A stretch of 64,000 nucleotides of DNA from Strongylocentrotus droebachiensis (lineage: Eukaryota > Echinodermata > Echinoidea > Camarodonta > Strongylocentrotidae): assembly GCA_035222895.1 (NCBI GenBank), contig JAVYIG010000884.1:1-64000 (forward strand), read 5' to 3'. Positions within the stretch are counted from its first letter, which is position 1; every line of letters starts with the position of its first letter. The notes below the pieces were generated by a model. The model saw only the letters and a list, made by a program, of their open reading frames with translations. It had not been told where the DNA came from and did no database searches. Positions 11,601 to 22,405 of the stretch are shown piece by piece. The translations under genes and the position numbers were made by a program.

Positions 11601-12518
11601 CAGTAGCTTGTAACACGTTATTGGTATTGAATTTGATGAAACACTAGGGTCTTGTACCTGCCATACGTAGGACATCAAGAGCCATGGAGTTGGTGAGCTT
11701 GGAGAGGATACTGGACCCAGCAGCCTTGGGTTGTATGGCTGTGATGTCTCCTGATCGCCCTATACCATGAGCTAACCTAGATTACATGGAAAAAGTATAC
11801 ACGAACATGGAATAAAGGTAAACACAAACCCTGTAAAAGAAACAATTTTGTGAATGAATCTGGTCCTTCTCTTCAAATTGACAATGCTATTTTTGATAGA
11901 TATTCTTTCCAAATTCCAATAAAGATAAATGTCTATAAGAAAACAGAATATCCAGCTACCGGTACATAGAATGAGGAGATTGGGTTATTCAAGGCAATCT
12001 TGAGAGTTTTTGCCTTTTCTGCAAAAAGTCAATAAGAAGACAAGTACTCCTATAGAATGACACCCAATAATTAAATTAGGTTACATAATGTATGTGTCTA
12101 GAATCAGGGTGTTGAAAAAAACATTACAGCTAAAAACAGATTTTAGCATTGTTTCAGTTAGTACCAACTCTCATTATAAGCCAGAGATATTAGTATCCTG
12201 TATGAATACTAGCACAATCATACAAGCATCCACTGGGAATCAATCTTACCCATAATGCCTTCTCCTGACGGCATCGGAAGCGACCCGACCTTCCCTCTCT
12301 CCTACTCCGCAATTCCCCTGGAAGTTATTACTATCCATCACAGACAGCTCTCTGAGCAGCATCTCGATCGTCTCCTCATCCCAGCCGTCCTCCGGCCATT
12401 TCCGTTGCTCCAGAAGATGCTTGACCTTGTTTTCCCTGACCCTTCGTGATTCTCGGCCCTGCTGGACGTAGGTCGCTGGAATGAGCTTCTCACACACAGC
12501 GTAAGTGTCTGGATTCAT
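8642..12518 (-). CDS. SEPSECS: O-phosphoseryl-tRNA(Sec) selenium transferase, five coding exons, complete
   Basis: This PLP enzyme converts phosphoseryl-tRNA(Sec) to selenocysteinyl-tRNA(Sec) in the selenocysteine pathway. Minus-strand exons are 12518-12250 (ATG at 12518-12516), 11776-11658, 10992-10364, 9801-9611 and 8885-8642 (TGA stop). All junctions are AG/GT with consistent phases, giving 1452 nt or 483 aa (human protein about 501 aa). Landmarks are [13 protein letters not shown] near residue 80, [62 protein letters not shown], the Schiff-base lysine in [12 protein letters not shown] at residue 284, [22 protein letters not shown] and SHSNNYP-AYL. The start was chosen by alignment of [18 protein letters not shown] to the known N terminus; an upstream in-frame Met exists but extends past the family's usual start. 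The open frame upstream is close to an LTR element at 12652. Confidence 0.96.
8940..9270. repeat. Low-complexity A/T-rich intronic sequence
   Basis: This part of the last SEPSECS intron is made of gggaaaaa/aaaatagggaa words and two long T runs (about 9172-9195 and 9221-9235). No gene or TIR element was seen in it. Confidence 0.7.
9885..9985 (-). repeat. tRNA-derived SINE fragment
   Basis: Read on the minus strand, the sequence has an A-box-like word (tggtctagtggatacg), an anticodon-arm-like segment (ccccggactatg) and a degenerate B box (agttggagtcc). The + strand word gtctagtggatatg repeats just upstream. It sits in a SEPSECS intron. Confidence 0.5.
10150..10345 (+). repeat. Interspersed ~190-bp repeat family, copy 1
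   Basis: The sequence runs from ttaaagccccactgcactac through ccatgatcccctttttctta and gagataaccacctgccagtg to gggttttaa. Two further copies lie at 25797-25975 and 41424-41620. All three run in the same + orientation. The outer ttaaag/ctttaa words hint at short TIRs, but most of the interior is not palindromic. Confidence 0.8.
11347..11645. repeat. Three-copy tandem repeat (82-92 bp units) in a SEPSECS intron
   Basis: The word ctcagccaatcaga recurs at 11400, 11482 and 11574, each followed by ggatttcagtagcttataac and gtagcttgtaac. The block is bounded by tttcatcaaacttgttat on the left and an imperfect complement on the right, so it may be a TIR element whose middle has been amplified. Confidence 0.75.
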
Positions 12519-12651
12519 GGTGGTGGGACTATAGTGATTGACTTGGATTAAATGGAAAGTAGAGAACAAAGAATTTATCAGCAAAATATTAAGTGCCTAG
12601 CTATCAGGTTAAAGTCCAACAATTTGTTGAATTTACTTATACAGTGTATAC
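12519..12651 (-). promoter_or_regulatory. Short SEPSECS upstream region
   Basis: Only 133 bp separate the SEPSECS start codon from the inserted LTR element. This interval must contain the proximal 5' UTR or promoter remnant. No TATA box is evident. Whether the original promoter lay beyond the insertion site, now some 7.6 kb away past 20236, cannot be decided from sequence. Confidence 0.4.
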
Positions 12652-12994
12652 TGTGACGGAATGTTACAGTGTTTAACCTGAAGAGGGCGACATTTTGGTC
12701 AGATTGATATAAGTGATTTGATAACGCTGCGAACGGGCAGTCCGTGTTTTGTATTGATGCAGTAAGGAATGCAGTAAAGTAAGCTGAAAGATCAAACATC
12801 ATTGTAAGTTGTCGTTATTTGTCTCGGATATTACTTTGATTGAAGTGATTGATGAATGCATGATTGAGATCCTCGTTGAATAGTTGTGAGTTGTGAGAGT
12901 CGACTGTCTGGGAGAGTTGACTGATTTATAAGACGAGACCTGGTTCGTGTCGTTCGGAATTGCTACCAAGTTCATGGAACCAGATCCCGTCACA
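12652..12994 (+). repeat. 5' LTR
   Basis: This 343-bp direct repeat is paired with 19894-20236. It has TG...CA termini and is preceded by ATAC. Confidence 0.95.
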
Positions 12995-12995
12995 C

Positions 12996-13011
12996 TGGTG
13001 GCAGCGGCGGG
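12996..13011 (+). other. Primer binding site, tRNA-Leu type
   Basis: TGGTGGCAGCGGCGGG begins one base after the 5' LTR. It complements the 3' end of animal tRNA-Leu (…CCCACCGCTGCCA plus CCA) with one mismatch, as recalled. Confidence 0.75.
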
Positions 13012-13127
13012 ACAACTAAAACAGCGTGGGTCATGCTTCCAGCGTGAAACTACATACTAAGACACGGACTCAAAACACGCCACCTTTTTAGGTGCTAACG
13101 TGAGCTGCGAACTATCGAGAAGTGCAG

Positions 13128-13378
13128 CCAGGTGAGGTGCCAAGTTGAGGTGCAAGTTGAGGTGCCAAGTTGAGGTGCCAGGTGAGGTGCCAAGTTGAGG
13201 TGCCAAGTTGAGGTGCCAAGTTGAGGTGCAAGGTGAGGTGCCAAGTTGAGGTGCCAAGTTGAGGTGCCAGGTGAGGTGCCAAGTTGAGGTGCCAGGTGAG
13301 GTGCCAAGTTGAGGTGCCAAGTTGAGGTGTCAGTTGAGGTGCCAATTGAGGTTCTACTTGAGGTGGAAGTTCTTTGTG
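13128..13378 (+). repeat. Minisatellite in the retrotransposon leader
   Basis: About 250 bp consist of irregular 10-14-bp units of the type gaggtgccaagtt / gaggtgccag, running up to just before the gag start. Open frames on both strands through it are artefacts of the repeat. Confidence 0.9.
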
Positions 13379-13401
13379 CTACAGCTCTTAATAAATTCAC
13401 C

Positions 13402-14799
13402 ATGGATAAAAAGGAGCATCAAAGGTCCTCAGTTAATGAATGTGACCTAACTCAATTGAACACAGAGCTGGAACGTCTACGAATGGAGAATCAAATTTTA
13501 CAGTTGGAACGTGACAATGCACGGTCAAAAATTAATCTGATAGAAGCAAGACAACAGGGATTGTCTTCACAAAGTACCGTCAAGCTTGGACAGTTCGAAG
13601 AACCATCTGTGAGAAGGGGAGTAGATACGGACATAGTTTTCAATGGACCGTACACTGAGAGAAACAAGGGTGAAAACACGCCCGAATGTGGAGAGAAGAA
13701 GGGCTTGTATCCTGAGCTATTGACCCCAGACCGGAAGGTTGGAACCGATTGTTCGACTCCTGTGCCGGATACCATGTTTTCTCAAGAGTTGGCTGGGGAC
13801 ATTGGGTCCCCTTTCCTTGAAGGATTCGATCCCAATTTTCCATGGGAAAAGGCCAGTGGAAGAACGAAATCGGCTCTTACGAAGAAGCCTGACAACAAGC
13901 AGGGTGATGTGGAAATAAAAGAAGAAGTTTCTAGAGATTGTTCAATAGGAACAAAACAGAGCCAAAGGCCTTGCATAACACCTGATCGGTTCAATGGACA
14001 AACATCGTGGCATCAGTACTTGAAACACTTTGAAGCATGCAAAGATATAAATGGTTGGACAGAGGAGCAGGCAAGTGCTTTTCTGACTGTAAGCCTTCAA
14101 GGTGAAGCACTCCGTCTGTTGGACCATCAGCACGATCGCAAACTTACGTATAGGGGACTGACCAAGCTCCTAGAGCAGCGATTTGGCCCAAGTCAACAGG
14201 CAGAAAATTTTCTGTTTGAATTGCGTCATCGCCGTCAAGGCCAAACAGAAACACTGAAGGAACTTGGCCAAGTCATATGTGAATTGGCAATCAAAGCCTA
14301 CCCAGACATTCCAGAGGTTGGGAGAAAAAGGCTCGAGAAGAACCATTTTATTGAGGCAATAGAAGACCGGACTATCCGAGAAGGAGTGCACAGAGCTAGG
14401 CCAAAGGACATTGACGAAGCTATTCGTGCGGCCATAGAGACAGAGAACTATGAAAGAATTGAAGAAGAACGAAGATCGGAGAGACGTCCGCACAAATTGG
14501 TGAGGGGTTCAGAAAAGGAATCTGAGCAACTCATCCAGAAATTGGAGCATTTGTGTGAAAGGCAGGCAACACAATTCGAGACAATGACAAGGCTCATGAA
14601 TGAAAGATTTCTTTCTTCTGAGAGAGTTCCCAAACCACCAACTCCTGGAAATTCCGGCAAGAAATGGCGGAGAAAAGAAGATTTGATATGCTTCAACTGC
14701 AACGAAAATGGACATTTCGCAAGGGAATGTCCTCTTCCTGAAAAGGAGAGGTCGGGAAACGACGAACAGCTGACCGGAAGGTCCACGGGAAGGCTGTAA
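13402..14799 (+). CDS. gag: Retrotransposon gag
   Basis: The chosen start, caccATGG, is in a strong Kozak context after the leader repeat; earlier in-frame ATG codons lie inside the minisatellite. The 465-aa product has an N-terminal coiled-coil-like segment (LNTELERLRMENQILQLERD), a capsid-like central region (WHQYLKHFEACKDINGW), a charged linker and a C-terminal CCHC zinc knuckle, CFNCNENGHFARECP, the nucleic-acid-binding motif of nucleocapsid. Pol lies in the -1 frame relative to gag, an arrangement that Ty3/gypsy elements often serve by frameshifting. Confidence 0.9.
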   Translation: MDKKEHQRSSVNECDLTQLNTELERLRMENQILQLERDNARSKINLIEARQQGLSSQSTVKLGQFEEPSVRRGVDTDIVFNGPYTERNKGENTPECGEKKGLYPELLTPDRKVGTDCSTPVPDTMFSQELAGDIGSPFLEGFDPNFPWEKASGRTKSALTKKPDNKQGDVEIKEEVSRDCSIGTKQSQRPCITPDRFNGQTSWHQYLKHFEACKDINGWTEEQASAFLTVSLQGEALRLLDHQHDRKLTYRGLTKLLEQRFGPSQQAENFLFELRHRRQGQTETLKELGQVICELAIKAYPDIPEVGRKRLEKNHFIEAIEDRTIREGVHRARPKDIDEAIRAAIETENYERIEEERRSERRPHKLVRGSEKESEQLIQKLEHLCERQATQFETMTRLMNERFLSSERVPKPPTPGNSGKKWRRKEDLICFNCNENGHFARECPLPEKERSGNDEQLTGRSTGRL

Positions 14800-14801
14800 G
14801 A

Positions 14802-17800
14802 AGTAACGGACCTAGTCGACTTGATGATGGAAGGATTGTAACACTTACACCTAACGAAGAACCCAAGCAAGGCTTATTTGTAGAGGGTACCATCGGGTCT
14901 ATAAAATGTAGATTCCTCATCGATACAGGTTCAACTGACACAATTGTTAGAACTGACATGTACTACAGTATTGCGAAAGAGCAGAGACCGGTTCTTGAAC
15001 AAGACAACGTCAGGGTTCAGCAGGTAGATGGAACGTCACTTGATGTGCTAGGAGTTGCCTGGACAGAAGTCAAAGTTGGAAAGACAATCTTTCCATTAAA
15101 GGTCATCTTTGCTAATATTAGGAACCAGGTAATACTTGGAATGGACTTTTTGATTCCAACCGCTGGGGTTCTAGACTTCTTCCGGCTGGAACTCATCTTG
15201 AACGGGGAACACATTCGATGCCTTAACCAGATAGGGAGATCATTCCTAAGAAGGATTTTAGTGAAAGAAACTATTGAGGTGCAACCAGGTCAAGAAACGC
15301 TCGCGCAAGGTGAGATCGCCAACTGTGTGGACGAGATGACGGGTACTGCCATAATCGAACCAGTTGCAGGCGGAGGCGAATTGGCTCGCCATGGGCTGGT
15401 GTTGGCAAGGTCCCTTGTCACTGCAGAGGCAGATGTTTTGCCACTGAGGTTGTTTAACCCGGGGAACAACAAGATAACACTTCGCCGGGGAACAATGGTC
15501 GGGATGATCTCACCAGCGGAAGTGCATGAAAGTGGGGAAAGGACAGAGAATAGTGGAAACGATGAAGTTCCTTCATACCTACAAGACTTGTTGCAACGAA
15601 GTCTGAGCAACATCGATCCGAAATATCACCAAGCTATCAAACAGTGCCTCGTGGATTTTCAAGATGTATTTTCTTCTGGAAGTCACGATTTGGGCCGGAC
15701 CAATGCTGTCAGACACCACATCGAAACCGGCAATTCAAGACCTATAAGACAACGCCTTCGACGTCACCCTATCGTCAATCAGCAAGAGATTGATCGCCAA
15801 GTCAAATCATTAGAGCAAGAAGGTCTCATCGAACCTTGCGATAGCCCCTGGGCAGCCAATGTAGTGCTTGTGACTAAGAAGGACGGTACAAAACGGTTGT
15901 GTGTAGATTACCGCGGCCTGAATGTAGCAACTGTAAAAGACGCCTACCCTGTCCCCCGAATAGATGAGACCTTGGATGCACTAGGCGGGGCCAAGTGGTT
16001 TTCAACCTTAGATCTAGCTGCAGGCTATTGGCAAGTTGCCCTTGATAATGAAGCTCAAGACAAATCATCTTTTGTGGTTCGCGGTGGCCTATACAAGTGG
16101 AAGGTAATGCCATTTGGGCTGTGTAATGCCCCCGCAACTTTCGAGAGGTTGATGGAGAAAGTGATGGCTGGTCTACAATGGGACATATTGCTCATCTATT
16201 TGGATGATGTAATAGTGTTCGGTCGGACAGTTGATGAGCAAATCGTACGACTTCGCACAACATTGGCGCGGCTCCGGGAAGCCAATTTGAAATTGAAACC
16301 ATCCAAGTGCAATTTGTTTCAACAGTCGGTGAAATACCTAGGTCACATCGTGTCTTCAGAAGGAATCACAACCGACCCTGCCAAGGTCGAGACCATTCGG
16401 AATTGGCCCAATCCCACATGCAGCAAGGATGTTCGAAGCTTCTTGGGGCTTGCATCCTATTACCGCAAGTTCATTCGCGGGTTCGCATCCATCGCATCAC
16501 CACTTCATGAACTGACTGAGAAGGCTAGGCGTTTCGAGTGGAATGACGAATGTCAAAGAGCTTTCGAAGACTTGAAGGAGTGCCTTATCCAGGCTCCGAT
16601 CCTAGTATGTCCCTTACCAGAGGGGGATTTCCTGCTTGACACTGATGCCAGTCAGAATGGTATAGGGGCTGTGTTGTCCCAAATTCAGGAAGGCGAGGAA
16701 AAAGTAGTCGCTTACGCAAGCAAGAAGCTATCGAGGGCTGAGAGGAACTACTGTGTGACCCGTCGCGAGCTGCTAGCAGTTGTGTTCTATTTGAAATACT
16801 TCAAGCAGTATCTCTACGGTAGGAAGCTGACCGTTAGAACAGACCACGCTTCTTTGCAGTGGCTCCTCAACTTCAAAAAATCCAGAGGGCCAATTGGCAC
16901 GTTGGATCGAGGTTATCGCAGAATACAAACTGACAATACACCATCGTCCAGGAAAGAAACATGTGAATGCCGACAGTCTGTCCAGAAAACCATGTTCTCA
17001 GTGTGGCCTTGTTGATGACACAAGTGACGGCGAAGACACATCTACAGAGACAGATACTCCCTCCGAGCAAGTCCAGTTCCATTGTAGGGCAATTATTGCC
17101 TTACCTGGGGTCACTCGAGAGGCCTTAAGAGAAGGCCAGTTGGAAGATGATAGTATGAGCTGGGTATTGAAGGCTAAGGAAGGAAGAAGCTGTAGCCCAG
17201 ATTGGGAAACAATAGCCAACTCGACAGCTGCAAAGAAAACGTACTGGGCTCAGTGGGACCAATTGGATTGCAAGCAAGGAGTACTATGCAGAAAATGGGA
17301 GACGTCGGATGGGGCATGCGTGAAATGGAAGGTTATCCTGCCACGGAAGTACCGAAAAGAATACCTAGAAGCAATCCATGGGGGTACAATAGGAGGTCAT
17401 CTAGGCGTTACCAAGACATTGTCAAACGTAAAACAGAGGGTTCATTGGTCAGGCATGTCAGGAGACGTGAGGTCATTCATCCGGTCGTGTGACCTGTGCG
17501 CCAGAAGAAAATCCCCCTCGAAGAGGGCACGTGCTCGACTTCAACAGTACGAGGTGGGAGAGCCAATGGAAAGAGTAGCAATGGACCTTGTCGGGCCTTT
17601 ACCCAAGACCATCCATGGGAATCAGTGGATCCTTGTAGTAGGGGATTATAAGAGCAAATGGATGGAAGCGTATGCACTTCCGGATGCTCGAGCTACAACA
17701 GTGGCCCAAAAGTTTGTCGAAGAATTTGTGTGCCGTTTTGGTGTCCCTCGTGAACTACATACCGATCAAGGAACTAATTTTGAATCGCAGGTGTTTGCAG

Positions 17801-18720
17801 AGATGTGTTCCCTGTTGGGCATTCGAAAGACAAGAACAACAGCTTACAACCTGAAATCAGATGGGCTCATTGAGAGGTTCAACAAAACCCTCATCAATAT
17901 CACCGCCATGCTCATCGAGCAGTCAAAGAAGTCTAGGGAATGGGATGAGTGCTTGCCATATGCAACTAGCGCATATCGCTGTACTGCACAAGAATCCACG
18001 GGAGAGTCACCCAACATGCTCATGCTCGGGAGAGAAGTGACGCTTCCAATAGACCTGACTATGGAGAATCCAAAGTATCCTAGCTGTGATGAACCAAAAA
18101 CAGACTACGCTGAAAAGCTACGCCAGAATCTACAACAAGCTCACGAACGGGCTAGCGAGTGTCTTAGGAAGAGTGCCAGGCGTCAGAAACGCAATTATGA
18201 CAGGAAAGCTACCACCACTAATCTCAAGGAAGGACAGTTTGTTTGGTTATATGATCACAGCAAGAAGAAGGGGGTTTCCCCGAAATTACAGCTGCGATGG
18301 ATGGGTCCTTACCTAGTGGTTACGAAGATCTCAGATGTTACGTTTCGGATTCAGCTGAGTCGCCGATCGAAAGCAAAGGTAGTACATGTAGATAGGCTCA
18401 AGCTGTACACTGGTGAAGATCTTCTTGCATGGGAGTATCGCCTTAGAGTTCCTGAGGAGGAATTTCCCTTTGCTGATTCTCCTAATCTTTCCCCTGAGGT
18501 CATACCAGAAGAGATCAGCCCTGCCAGTGATGAAACTTTGTCAGATGATCATCAACCCCAGCTTGATGAGACCCCTGCTGATGACCAACCCCAGCTTGAT
18601 GAGAACTTGCCTGATGATCATCAACCCGGGTTCGATCTTCCCACTGATCTACCTCAGACTCCCGTGATTGAGAGTCGCTATCCCAGAAGAAAACGAAAAC
18701 CACCAGATTTCTTTTATTAA
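14802..18720 (+). CDS. pol: Retrotransposon pol region (PR-RT-RNase H-IN), fossil
   Basis: The parts appear in Ty3/gypsy order. An aspartic protease has FLIDTGSTDT near 14911-14940. Reverse transcriptase has LCVDYRGLN, FSTLDLAAGYWQV, PFGLCNAPATFERLM and the catalytic LIYLDDVIVFG. RNase H has LDTDASQNGIGAVLSQ and RTDHASLQWLL. Integrase has an HHCC-type zinc region ending CDLCARRKSPS, DDE-core landmarks MDLVGPLPKT, HTDQGTNFES and ERFNKTL, and a GPY/F-like module RWMGPYLV. The C terminus is rich in acidic QLDE-type repeats (about 18540-18630). Any interruption is covered in the entry for the whole element. Confidence 0.9.
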
Positions 18721-18777
18721 ATAAGAATTATCGACATAAATAATTATTTGTGTTTTGTTCTTCACAATTGCAGGATA

Positions 18778-19446
18778 ATGTCTGAGGAGTGGAAGAAACC
18801 AGAGGACTTGGATGGGGACCGGCTTTACAAGTGCCGAGAATGTCTTTCCACGTTCTTGTACCACCGCAGCCTGATGCGCCATATCGGGGAGAACCATCGG
18901 GATGGATCCCGGAAGTGGAACTGCAAGACCTGCGATTATTCCTCTACCAGGCGGGGGAATTATGAAAGGCACGTGGACGGACACCGAAAGGACGAACAGC
19001 GCACGGTTTCCAGAAGAGAGTCGAGCAAAGAAAGAGAACCGGTGGGCCGGGGCGGTGAAAGGGCAAAATCCCCAGATCGACGTTGTCCGGAGACGAAGAG
19101 AGACGACAGAGACCAGCCACAGGAAAACAACACAGCCATTATAAGTGTACATCCAACTCCAGTGCCTAGTATTGATTCTTCCAGAGATGCCAGAGGCAAG
19201 CCTCTTGCCATGCTTAAAAGAGCCGCATCCCAGGATGAGGTGGTTTCGTCATCGTCATCAGCATCATCTTCGTCGGAAGAAGCTGAGAGTGGAGGAGAGG
19301 GTGCCACTGGAAATGCGCGTACAGACAGACCGGTTTTCAAGAAAGCGAGAGTTGAGAAGAGGATTACGACGACCTTTACTATTGAAGGACGCGTAGTTCG
19401 TACGAGAAAGACGAAGGAGTTCTTCGACCGCTTCATACTTGTTTAA
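18778..19446 (+). CDS. Third ORF of the LTR element: two-finger C2H2 protein
   Basis: This 222-aa frame starts MSEEWKKPED after integrase, in the place where env lies in errantiviruses. Finger 1 is YKCRECLSTFLYHRSLMRH plus IGENH (C-x2-C-x12-H-x4-H); finger 2 is CKTCDYSSTRRGNYERHVDGH (C-x2-C-x12-H-x3-H, shown in two parts in the genome at about 18919-18984). A long charged, Ser-rich linker follows (SSSSSASSSSEEAESGG), then a basic C terminus. There is no signal peptide or transmembrane segment, so it is not an envelope protein. A pyrimidine-rich sequence ending ttgcag lies five bases before the ATG and resembles a splice acceptor; env-type third ORFs are known to be expressed from spliced RNA. 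Its function is unknown; capture of a host zinc-finger gene is one possibility. Confidence 0.8.
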   Translation: MSEEWKKPEDLDGDRLYKCRECLSTFLYHRSLMRHIGENHRDGSRKWNCKTCDYSSTRRGNYERHVDGHRKDEQRTVSRRESSKEREPVGRGGERAKSPDRRCPETKRDDRDQPQENNTAIISVHPTPVPSIDSSRDARGKPLAMLKRAASQDEVVSSSSSASSSSEEAESGGEGATGNARTDRPVFKKARVEKRITTTFTIEGRVVRTRKTKEFFDRFILV

Positions 19447-19880
19447 GTTAACACTAAGTCTTACTGGTTTACTTGATCTGTTTTGATTACAACTATAGGC
19501 CTCAGTTTACAATTTGCTTAAATCAGGTAGGCCTACTAGAGGTCAGGTTTTTTGTTGTTGTTGTAACTTAAGTATTACTAGTGATCTTACGAGAAAAGTG
19601 TTTTGATATTCTTTACATTTCCAAACGTATTTTGGACATTGTTGATCAATGTCTTTCTATTTGTGATTACTTGTGTTATATAATTATATATCTATAAAAA
19701 TAACAGGAAGAAGAGAAAAAGGCAAATGTGTAGCTTATTACGTTGATTTGCTTGGACTTTCTTATAGATTGGTTAGGAAAACAAGAATTAATAGTAAAAA
19801 CCGTTTTACATGTTTTTAATGTCTATATTGTTGAGCTATGTTTAAAATGTCGTTTCGGTAGGTTTAGAACGAGGACGTTC

Positions 19881-19893
19881 TAGTGGGGGGTTG
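19881..19893 (+). other. Polypurine tract
   Basis: The purine-rich run agtggggggttg ends directly at the 3' LTR, the usual place for plus-strand priming. Confidence 0.6.
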
Positions 19894-20236
19894 TGTGGCG
19901 GAATGTTACAGTGTTTAACCTGAAGAGGGCGACATTTTGGTCAGATTTATATAAGTGATTTGATAACGCTGCGAACGGGCAGTCCGTGTTTTGTATTGAT
20001 GCAGTAAGGAATGCAGTAAAGTAAGCTGAAAGATCAAACATCATTGTAAGTTGTCGTTATTTGTCTCGGATATTACTTTGATTGAAGTGATTGATGAATG
20101 CATGATTGAGATCCTCGTTGAATAGTTGTGAGTTGTGAGAGTCGACTGTCTGGGAGAGTTGACTGATTTATAAGACGAGACCTGGTTCGTGTCGTTCGGA
20201 ATTGCTACCAAGTTCATGGAACCAGATCCCGTCACA
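19894..20236 (+). repeat. 3' LTR
   Basis: This is the second 343-bp LTR copy. It is followed by ATAC, the duplicated target. Confidence 0.95.
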
Positions 20237-20646
20237 ATACATTTATATCAACTTTCATATTATTTTAATAAGATTTTTTCTTCTTCTTGTAAATAGATTT
20301 ATATACATTGTGTCTCTTATGACTTGTTGTTGTTGCCATTTTATTTCCAGTTTGTCAAACTATTCTAGTGGTGGCTCCAGTATTCCTGAGTGGCACGTAC
20401 AAATATAAATTTAACACAATTGGTACAAAATAATCTGACAAGTCCAAAAACAAAAAGCAAAGTCAGCCCATTTTATTCTTAAAATCTTAATATTTTGTTC
20501 CCCATCCCCTTTTTGGTGGGGAAAGGGGACACATACCACTGGTGCATGCCTCCCCCCCCCCCCACCCATTGGCCACCATTTCTAACTGTAAACTAAACTT
20601 GTACTTGTAAGTTAATGTAGAATCTAGACCTAGTGTAAATAATTTA

Positions 20647-21353
20647 CTATTAGTAGGGATGTTACAAAAAAATTAAATCTCAGAATTCAAGCTCCTGCTT
20701 TATGCCATTCGACAGAGCTTGATAAGACCTTTTATTTGATGCCTAATTCATCATAATAGCCCCAGTAATAAGAAAGTTATGCCAATTTTAAACGCCCGGA
20801 AATCATGTATTTAATTGCTTTGTTTTCCTTTGTTTTTAAACCAAAAGTTGTGATCTCAAATGTGGCCGAAAGATTCTATTTCATGACATAAAATTACCCC
20901 AAAATGTATGTAAATACACAAAAAACGCTAATCGGGCCGTCATTTTTGCATGACATTTTCACATTCCTCATCCAAAAAAACATATTTCTAATCGTTAGAT
21001 TTTGCTGAAATTTCACCAAAAGCAAATTCACATGTTAACCAATCGGTCTAGATACTTTTTTTCAAATCCTGTAGGTAGGATCAGGGTACAGAATGGCACT
21101 AAACACGGCTCTTGTGAAACGGTGCAGCAAAACAAACCGCCGAAAACATAAATCATAAAAAGTTTAGTATGAAATGAAAGATAACAATGTCATTCTTCTC
21201 ATCCAATGTAAATCATGAAACAAAAATCTAATCAGCCCATCAAAAGATCACATTTACGTAGGCTATCCAAATTGGTCTCCAATAGTGCATAACAGCCCCA
21301 TGGCAGAAACCTTCTTGGCGAAAGCACACACATTGTAACATACCTACTATTAG
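20647..21353. mobile_element. Non-autonomous TIR element, about 700 bp
   Basis: The left end ctattagtagggatgttaca is matched by an inverted right end tgtaacatacctactattag with two differences. The interior is AT-rich and has no coding capacity. It lies between the LTR element and FKBP. Confidence 0.55.
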
Positions 21354-22230
21354 TGTTTAGACCTAATTAAGACATCTAATTCATTTCATTTAGAAGCACC
21401 ACTTCCTTACCATATACACATCACATCATTCACCGATTCGCCGACACCCTGTCGATTCACTAGCTGATCACAACTCAGTCACATCAATCATGTCTACTCG
21501 ATCAAATCTGGCTTAATTATGCAGGGTGGTTGGATTTGGAGCAATTAAAGGAGAGATCGAGACCACAAACAACCACCTGAACAATGACAATAAGTCACAC
21601 ACAAAAAAGCCAAAGATGAAAGAAATTAAGATTGTCAAACAGTTTTGAGTTTGCAGTGCACTTTAATCAGCCAACACAAGTACATGTAGGGTCTAGATCT
21701 ATAGATCCAGGCCTAAGTTAGATCTACTGTGTAGACCTATAGACCCTAGATCTATACATCACAAACCCACAATCGTCACTTTGTTTCTTTTTTACAAACT
21801 TAACTAGAAATTTAGTCTATTACACAGATTTACATCTTACTATTCTTACCCAGTATTATTTAAGTGTGTCACTTCAATTTTGTTCGATGTCGAAATTATT
21901 TGTTTCTCTCCAACTCAAGCCTCCATTGCATTGTCCATTGAGAAAAACAGAATCGTCTAGCCTTTCGTCGATGCTTTACTCACATTTTGGGTATTCTGTC
22001 CTAGGTTACATTGTTATAAATGGAACCACATCATCAGCATCGACCCTTATTCAATCTTCAACATGCAACAATCTTTGATGGAGATTTTTATTTGAGAAAA
22101 AAGCTTATGATTTACTTTTAAATTTGACGAATTTCATTTTTTCATTAAAAAGAAAAATTATGAGTATCTGGAGGAAGCCTAGAAAACCGGGAATTCCCAA
22201 CAAAAAAACAAAACCCACACAAAATATACT
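21354..22230. other. Intergenic AT-rich sequence upstream of FKBP
   Basis: Nothing coding is recognised. Around 21690-21765 there are several overlapping copies of agatctatag-type words, a local low-copy repeat. Confidence 0.6.
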
Positions 22231-22231
22231 G

Positions 22232-22405
22232 CACGTGTAGGTACGCGCTCTTCCTCTTTCTTGTCGAGCAAAACAAGCACTCTTGTTCTTTATTTTTGCT
22301 TGATTAAGAAATAACTTTGAAGCTTGAATATCAAGATCTTGAATCCAGAGGAAGCAAGGAACCCTTTGGAATCATCCTAAACATCGTGTACTGTGCTATT
22401 TTTTG
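22232..22405 (+). promoter_or_regulatory. Putative FKBP promoter edge and non-coding first exon
   Basis: A CACGTG E-box lies at 22232-22237, followed by a pyrimidine-rich stretch (ctcttcctctttcttg) suited to a start site. The sequence up to 22405 ends at a strong donor, ttttg|gtaagt. A pyrimidine-rich acceptor (tttctcctctaatcctcag) at 23261 precedes the coding exon. A 5' UTR exon joined to that acceptor is a reasonable but untested model. Confidence 0.45.

Larger units (their letters stand above)
12652..20236 (+). mobile_element. Ty3/gypsy LTR retrotransposon, recent, nearly whole
   Basis: The element is 7.6 kb with two 343-bp LTRs that start TGTG and end CACA and differ at two positions by eye, which indicates a young insertion. 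ATAC flanks both ends as a 4-bp target duplication. The order is LTR, tRNA-Leu-type primer site, repeat-rich leader, gag, pol (protease, reverse transcriptase, RNase H, integrase), a third ORF with two C2H2 fingers, a purine tract and the 3' LTR. The domain order, with integrase after RNase H, is that of the Ty3/gypsy group. It looks almost whole, with about one interruption in pol. It sits between the divergent SEPSECS and FKBP genes. Confidence 0.95.

Noticed and set aside
13057-13403. Minus-strand frames repeating WHLNLAPQLGTS
   Set aside because: They are readings of the leader minisatellite of the LTR element.
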